Shown here: positions 60,701-64,000 of the stretch, piece by piece | Layout of the letters: every line of letters starts with the position of its first letter | How positions within the stretch are numbered: position 1 is the first letter of the stretch | Source: Amborella trichopoda | Taxonomy: Eukaryota; Streptophyta; Magnoliopsida; Amborellales; Amborellaceae | Reading direction: 5' to 3' | DNA: 64,000 nucleotides | NCBI RefSeq assembly: GCF_000471905.2 | Contig: NW_006499913.1 | Coordinates: 4,280,351 to 4,344,350 of the forward strand | The notes under the pieces: model-generated | What the model saw: the letters and a program-made list of their open reading frames with translations, nothing else | The model's database searches: none | What the model was told of the DNA's origin: nothing | Position numbers and translations under genes: made by a program

Positions 60701-63021
60701 GCTATTTGAACTGTGCAATAAGGAAATTGGTTGTTGAGTGAGCTTGCTATTTAGGAAAATAAAGAAAGAAAAGAAAGAGAGAAAAACGGAATTGGGCATT
60801 GAGATTGTTTGCAGTGTAGCGAAGTAATAGGAAATCCCAAGTCGTGAATTTAGTCACATTGCAAATTATTTCGTTATAAGTAGAGGGCATTACCATGTAA
60901 TCCGCTTCCGTCATAGATTGAGATGTGGAGTCTTGTTACTTACACTTTTGGGAAATCAATGATAGTCCAAGGATGATGCAAAAGCTTGTAGTAGAACAGC
61001 TTGAATCATAACTGATCCAATTGGCTTAGGTGTTATGCAACGACGCCTGTGGGAGAGGTGGCAGGGTACTGAAGTGCATTATCTTGTTCCGCCCCATGTG
61101 TATATTGAAATATGTGGTGAACTGCAAGCATATGAAGCCCATAAAGATTGAAGATTTACTGAATGAAATTGTGGACATGGTTTCTATGTCTGTGTGAGTC
61201 TTTTGTGAAAATGCTAAGCAATTGACAAGCCTCATATATAGTGTGGGAACTTCTAATGATCCTCCCATCTTTGGAGTACTTCACATTGGAGTCCAAGGGG
61301 TCATCAAGTTATCAGCTATCTTTTTTTCTTCGATGGCTATCAACTATTTTTTGAGCTGATAGATTTGCCATGGCCAAAAGAGCACCTGCAAGTTCCTCGA
61401 GAATTTAAATGATCCCTCTAGTTGATATGAACTGCCTCATAAAATCTCAGGTTATACAAAAGAAGAGAGTATCAGGACATGTATCTAAGTTCTGCACAGT
61501 TTTCCAGGAACTTAGACTCACTTGAGCTAGCTCTCTTTGGTTTTATTACAATCAGTGTTTTAAAATGCGGGATGCAGTCCCAATGTGGTCAAGTGGCCGA
61601 CGCGGTAATGCAGTTCAATGCGGTCCAGATGCAGGCGCATCACCCCGATGCGATCAATAAATATAAAAATTCTAAAAAATATCGAAAAATAGATTAATGC
61701 ATTAAAAAATATGGAGGTGATTTATGTGATAGTAGGTATTTAATTTATTCATTAACTCCAATATTATCAATTGTTTAGAGACTATGAATCCCCTGTTAGA
61801 AAGTTGAAACTAGAAACTCGAAAGTAACTTTATAGAAAACATTAGAAGACATCATATTATCATAATTCATAAATATCCAAAAACCATAATTACAATTACA
61901 AACTTGGGCTTGAAACCCTCGAGATGTTGATGAACCTACGCTCAAACTTCTTCAAAACAACGCCCAAGCTAATCCAAATTGAAAACCCTACCGACAACCA
62001 AGAGCAAATTGATAATTTTTGCAGAAACGATTTCGACCTAAATTTTTTTCTCTTCATTTGATCCAAAAACAGACACAAATGGGGCTATTCTTTGTGTTTG
62101 GGGGGCTTTAATAACCCCCCAAAACCCTTGCCCCCCTTTTTGGGGGGGGGGCGGAATGACCCAAATACCATGCTCGTGGGCACCTTTTTCGCCCACAAGC
62201 TATTCGGTGCATATGTGGGCACATCCCACCAAAGCGCATATGTGCTCCTAGGCGATGTGATTTGGGGTGCATAGCACATTATGCAGCCGCATATGCGGTG
62301 ATGCGGCTGCATTTTAAAACAATGATTACAATTTTAAAAAAATCAATAAAGAAGGAGCAGGTGCAAGCAAACCAACGAGGATAAAGATATCATGTATGTG
62401 TTTTGGTATTTCGGCAATGCCCTCTCATATTGGTTATAGTCTATATTTTAATATCAAATATAGAGTGACCGCCTCCTTGAGGCTTCCCCTATGCTTTTTA
62501 CCGGGTTTGGACATATTATTACCTCAGAATGTTGCAACTTCAAAAATTGTTAAAATCAAGTTAAATGCTTGTTTCATTGAGTTGTGCAGAGATTGAGTTC
62601 ATTTCTTTCTCCCATGGTTTGGAACTATTGATCCGAAAGTGTTTCATATTATGTATGTCACTATATCATATCTGTTTCTTTCCAATTATTGAGACGTATG
62701 CTTTCAAATGGCATTGTGAACCAGCCTACTAAATGAGAGTTTTGATTACAATTATTAGACTTCTAACCGGTAACATCTTGCTATGTTAATCTTAACAAAT
62801 GTCTAATGATTACCAACTGTTTAAGACATTAATAGTTGCTAGCTGCTGTTGATGCTGGGCTCCTTACTTTGTGTATAATTTAATGTATTAGGGAGATTGA
62901 GGAAGCTGATATCAAGGCTTTGGAAAGGCAGTTGATGCAATCCATAGAAACCTGTATCACAAAGAAGAAGAGGATTATCCTTTCACGAATGGAGATGGAA
63001 CGTATACAAGGTTCACAAGAG
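33716..63021 (+). CDS. COLD1: GPCR-type G protein / COLD1-GTG membrane protein, 5' part (gene continues past window)
   Basis: Plant GTG/COLD1 proteins (Golgi pH regulator/GPR89 family) are multi-pass membrane proteins reported to bind the G-alpha subunit and act in ABA and cold signalling. Exons are 33716-33930, 38650-38750, 51995-52102, 59492-59612 and 62892-63021; phases (2,1,1,2,0) all agree, giving 225 residues. Visible blocks: [20 protein letters not shown], the second hydrophobic segment ending [76 protein letters not shown] and [14 protein letters not shown]. About five membrane segments are predicted by eye, followed by the start of the cytosolic loop. The family is about 465 residues, so roughly half is here. 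Introns are 4.7, 13.2, 7.4 and 3.3 kb, swollen by transposons, yet every splice site and codon looks intact. Confidence 0.95.
34945..35430. mobile_element. Non-autonomous hAT element with TSD (CCGGCCGG family)
   Basis: 486 bp. Left end CATTGTTAGACAAACCGGCC; right end, reverse-complemented, CAATGTTGGAAAACACGACC. Flanking 8-bp duplications are GCTCAATT (34937-34944) and GCTCAAGT (35431-35438), matching 7 of 8. GC-rich subterminal CCGG repeats flank an AT-rich core that is homologous to 58560-58820. No coding capacity. Confidence 0.85.
36995..37034 (+). mobile_element. Extremely 5'-truncated RTE/SINE tail, 40 bp, perfect 17-bp TSD
   Basis: The 40-bp insert begins GCCGACCCCAAATAGTTGAG and ends GGATGATCATG, the same 3' tail seen at the end of the RTE LINE at 53945-53980. 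It is flanked by identical 17-bp copies of ATAGTCTATTTCTGATA at 36978-36994 and 37035-37051, the signature of target-primed reverse transcription. Confidence 0.9.
37868..38290 (+). repeat. Interspersed repeat, GATCTCGATCCCC family, copy 2
   Basis: Diverged copy of 20500-20890 in the same orientation, with extra internal GGTTGGGATCA duplications around 38140-38170. No ORF and no terminal repeats were recognised. Confidence 0.6.
41705..45058 (-). mobile_element. hAT transposon (transposase-bearing) inserted in the L1
   Basis: 3354 bp. Left end CAATGTTTCAAAAAGTGC, right end (reverse-complemented) CAGTGTTCTAAAAAGCGG. Duplications CTAACCCT (41697-41704) and CTAACACT (45059-45066), 7 of 8 identical. 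Both ends carry 100-180 bp of GC-rich subterminal repeats (CCTAGG, GCGCCTAGGCGG), in sharp contrast with the AT-rich interior. Such arrays are typical transposase-binding regions in hAT elements. Confidence 0.92.
42036..44546 (-). pseudogene. hAT transposase pseudogene (BED finger, DUF659, hATC)
   Basis: Read right to left on the minus strand: a BED-finger-like N terminus at about 44370-44520 ([36 protein letters not shown]), an acidic linker, and a DUF659 core at 43490-43890 ([48 protein letters not shown]). Then [20 protein letters not shown] (about 42890-42980), a dimerisation motif CCERN*STFE at about 42500-42535 with the expected W turned into a stop, and an acidic tail ending at 42036. 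Frame changes occur near 43965, 43690 and 43490. The second zinc-finger Cys position appears to be W (CITYNFW). Not functional as it stands; it resembles Ac-like hAT transposases. Confidence 0.85.
45624..48448. mobile_element. Non-autonomous hAT element with GGAATCGAGATTC-rich interior
   Basis: Left end CATAGTTGTTGGAAATTC, right end (reverse-complemented) CATAGTTTATTAAAATCTG; perfect 8-bp duplication TTTAGGAC at 45616-45623 and 48449-48456. The interior consists of loose repeats of GGAATCGAGATTCC and variants (45640-46010, 46650-46880, 48100-48420). It contains the later insertion 46911-48093; without it the element is about 1.6 kb. Confidence 0.88.
46911..48093. mobile_element. Non-autonomous hAT element nested in the GAATC-rich hAT
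   Basis: 1183 bp. Left end AAATGTTCAATAAGTCAG, right end (reverse-complemented) CAATGAACGAAAAGTCG; perfect 8-bp duplication ATAATAAT at 46903-46910 and 48094-48101. The right subterminal region has CCACCTAGGCGGTCCGGCGG, like the element at 41705-45058. An internal palindromic G/C block at 47955-48025 recurs at 62095-62160. AT-rich, no transposase. Confidence 0.85.
48986..49192. other. Unassigned spacer between L1 and TRIM
   Basis: About 200 bp between the presumed 5'-truncated end of the L1 and the left LTR. Nothing recognised. Confidence 0.4.
49193..49693 (-). repeat. TRIM 3' LTR (minus orientation), interrupted
   Basis: 501 bp. Removing the 99-bp RTE-tail insertion and its extra target copy leaves a length close to that of the right LTR (412 bp). 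Confidence 0.7.
49237..49335 (-). mobile_element. RTE-tail SINE/LINE fragment inside the TRIM LTR
   Basis: 99 bp starting CATCGTCATCATC and including ACTATTTGGGGTAGGCTA and TCTATCGAGGGCCATACCC, the reverse complement of an RTE/SINE 3' region. Flanked by 17-bp copies AAACAAAGTAGAAATAT (49220-49236) and AAACAAACTAGAAATAT (49336-49352), 16 of 17 identical. Confidence 0.85.
50305..50446 (+). mobile_element. SINE-like insertion in the TRIM interior
   Basis: About 140 bp (GGGTGAGGACTAAAC..., GGTGGGTTGTGTTAGGTAAG) closely similar to 63123-63230. Flanked by near-identical copies of ATACCTTGATTGTGAAGTGG (about 50285-50304 and 50447-50467). Au-SINE-like by general appearance; no pol III boxes were verified. 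Confidence 0.65.
50541..50952 (-). repeat. TRIM 5' LTR (minus orientation)
   Basis: 412 bp, bordered by the primer-binding site at 50530-50538. The right border directly abuts the GGGTGGCAA-type element. Confidence 0.7.
50954..51311. mobile_element. GGGTGGCAAC-type MITE
   Basis: Left AGGTGGAAACTTCCCC; right end (reverse-complemented) AGGGTGGCAACATGCAGC. GC-rich arms with GGCTTGGGCC/GGCCTGGCC palindromes around a T-rich centre. Such ends are common in plant hAT-like MITEs. No target duplication was resolved because it abuts the TRIM LTR. Confidence 0.5.
52461..53985 (+). mobile_element. RTE-clade LINE, 5'-truncated and degenerate
   Basis: Reverse-transcriptase pieces in order: [23 protein letters not shown] text (52545-52610), [13 protein letters not shown]...RVIEQRLR and [12 protein letters not shown] (52712-52850), [12 protein letters not shown] (52915-52950), [10 protein letters not shown] (Y of the YADD box is C, 53186-53215), and a C-terminal GHVQCKP...RRVDFV...RGRPKRT block (53740-53850). 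It ends CCTAAATAGTTGGGATAAGG ... GATGATGA, the typical RTE tail. Stops and frameshifts throughout. A weak target duplication may lie at ATTGACCTAAGG (left) and ATTAACTCAAGA (right). Confidence 0.85.
54650..56600. repeat. Unclassified repeat-like stretch in COLD1 intron 3
   Basis: Higher-GC text with CCACACCGGGTCTCCTCCACC and GGCTAGGGTTTTGAAGGTTAG, then an AT-rich centre (55650-55810) and a second GC-richer part (56060-56410). It has the look of LTR retrotransposon sequence. No LTR pair, primer-binding site or reverse-transcriptase motif was found. Confidence 0.3.
58131..58900. mobile_element. Non-autonomous hAT element (CCGGCCGG family), with internal insert
   Basis: Left end CAGTGTTCGCAAAACCGGCC. 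The right side has CCGGTTAGAGCGGTTGAATC and ends near CGGTG at 58900 (reverse-complemented CACCGTTAGCCGGAC). 58560-58820 matches 35150-35350 of the element at 34945-35430. 58200-58520 has no counterpart there and may be a further insertion. No convincing 8-bp duplication was found. Confidence 0.65.
59613..62891 (+). other. COLD1 intron 4
   Basis: 3.3 kb. Holds a GA microsatellite (60606-60624) and the hAT element at 61553-62324. The remainder shows no recognised feature. Confidence 0.75.
61553..62324. mobile_element. Non-autonomous hAT element with perfect TSD
   Basis: 772 bp. Left end CAGTGTTTTAAAATGCGGG, right end (reverse-complemented) CATTGTTTTAAAATGCAGCC. Perfect 8-bp duplication ATTACAAT at 61545-61552 and 62325-62332. 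Subterminal ATGCGG/GATGCGGC repeats and a G/C palindromic block (62095-62160) related to that at 47955-48025. No ORF of note. Confidence 0.92.
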
Positions 63022-64000
63022 GTAGGGCAAGTTTGATCCTCCCCCTTATTCATTCCTTCTCTAACTCTATGTTGCTTTCTAATTTAGATATTTATATTTG
63101 TTTGAATTTTTTGGTCTCATAAGGGTGAGGACTTTAAACTTTCCCTGAACCCATACCAGGCCCGAATAAAAGTGGTGGGTTGCATTAGATGGGCAGCCAA
63201 CGTAAAACTTTTTCACACCTTTCATGATTCCTAAACTTTGTTATAGGAAAAGATATGGTGACTGTTGGTCTTATTGAGAGTATGACCCTTGATAGAGAAA
63301 AATGGAAGAACAAGATTCATGTAGCTAACCCCTAATAATTGGGATTAGGCTTAGATGATGATGATGATGCTGATATTTATTAAAATAACACTAAATTTTA
63401 GTTGAATGTCAGAAAGACTGCTAAAAGAAGTAAACGAGGCAGTCAAATATGGCATGAAGTCCTCAAACAGCTTTAAATCTGGTAGCACTTCACATAAAAT
63501 CTCACCTCATTGTCCCACTCCTCCATAAGGTGGTTGACCTCTCTACGCTTTTGTTTACATGAGCAATTATAGAGAACCTAGATTTATGCCCAACTCTCTT
63601 GCACTATTGCCCTCTCTTTTAATCCACTTGTCCACTCTTAACATTTTTTCCATATCCAAGTCTCCGAGGATGAAGAAAACATTAGCATATTATTTGATAC
63701 CTTTATAATTGCCATCAACTTTAGCATTGTAATTTTTTTGTCATAACTTGAGTACTCTTTCAACGCGACTGTTCCTCAATGCTAGACTAGAGAAATATAC
63801 TAGACCTCAACATACAGTTCTGAAGCAAACATATGTTGCTTGGAATCTTTCCATGTATACTTGATGTAAAAGGTCCAAAGTGGATTATTTGAGATAGAAC
63901 CACTGCTTGCATCTTCTTGAATGGGTTCGCTTACTATCTTGATTTCTGAATGTGAAATAGTTTTCTGCTTGATGAACATGGCTGGAATAAGCTTTCCATG
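63022..64000 (+). other. COLD1 intron 5 (partial)
   Basis: Donor GTAGGG at 63022. No acceptor joined to recognisable COLD1 coding sequence appears before the window ends. Apart from the SINE-like element nothing was recognised. Confidence 0.6.
63123..63375 (+). mobile_element. SINE-like element with RTE tail
   Basis: The 5' part matches the SINE at 50305-50446 (GGGTGAGGACT, GGTGGGTTGCATTAG, CCAACGTAAAACTTTTTC). The 3' part (TGACCCTTGATAGAG, CCTAATAATTGGGATTAGGC, then a GATGATGATGATGATG tail) matches the end of the RTE LINE. It lies in COLD1 intron 5. This is either one SINE borrowing an RTE tail or two adjacent pieces. Confidence 0.65.

Noticed and set aside
1-64000. CRISPR arrays, operons, rRNA genes, phage or plasmid functions
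   Set aside because: Spliced plant genes and plant transposons throughout; the tandem arrays present lack repeat-spacer structure, and no rRNA sequence was recognised.

Overview
Nuclear DNA of a flowering plant: AT-rich, intron-rich and crowded with transposons. Two protein-coding genes can be supported, both on the + strand. The first is a complete growth-regulating factor (GRF) transcription factor (15240-22475), with a QLQ domain in exon 1, a WRC domain in exon 2 and a miR396 target site in exon 2. The second is the 5' half of a GPCR-type G protein / COLD1-GTG membrane protein (33716-63021). Its five visible exons give 225 residues in frame, and the gene runs off the right edge. Intron phases agree at every junction of both genes. 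The species cannot be named from this window. Repeat density and multi-kilobase introns suggest a medium-to-large angiosperm genome.

Layout. 1-15.1 kb is a gene-free repeat field. It holds several members of a ~360-410 bp terminal-inverted-repeat MITE family, nested foldback MITEs, a large Harbinger-like element (7329-9910) that carries a 1.6 kb CT/AT minisatellite, and a TIR element (about 10625-11411) with a 22-bp tandem repeat inside. 15.2-22.5 kb is the GRF gene. 22.5-33.6 kb is intergenic and holds more copies of the MITE family, a 20-base assembly gap inside one copy, and an unexplained higher-GC island near 27.9-28.8 kb. 33.7-64 kb is the COLD1/GTG gene.

The most informative structure is COLD1 intron 2 (13.2 kb). 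A minus-strand L1 LINE was split twice by hAT elements whose ends and 8-bp target duplications can be read directly. One (41705-45058) carries a broken BED/DUF659/hATC transposase gene. The other (45624-48448) was itself hit by a third hAT element (46911-48093). Further right lies a TRIM-like LTR retrotransposon with a primer-binding site, carrying two small SINE/LINE-tail insertions. Introns 1, 3 and 4 hold more hAT elements, an RTE-clade LINE and a 40-bp RTE-tail insertion flanked by a perfect 17-bp target duplication.

No new defence or metabolic system is visible. The novelty lies in the nested transposon stratigraphy and in several non-autonomous families that look undescribed. The two genes are neighbours with no evident functional link.
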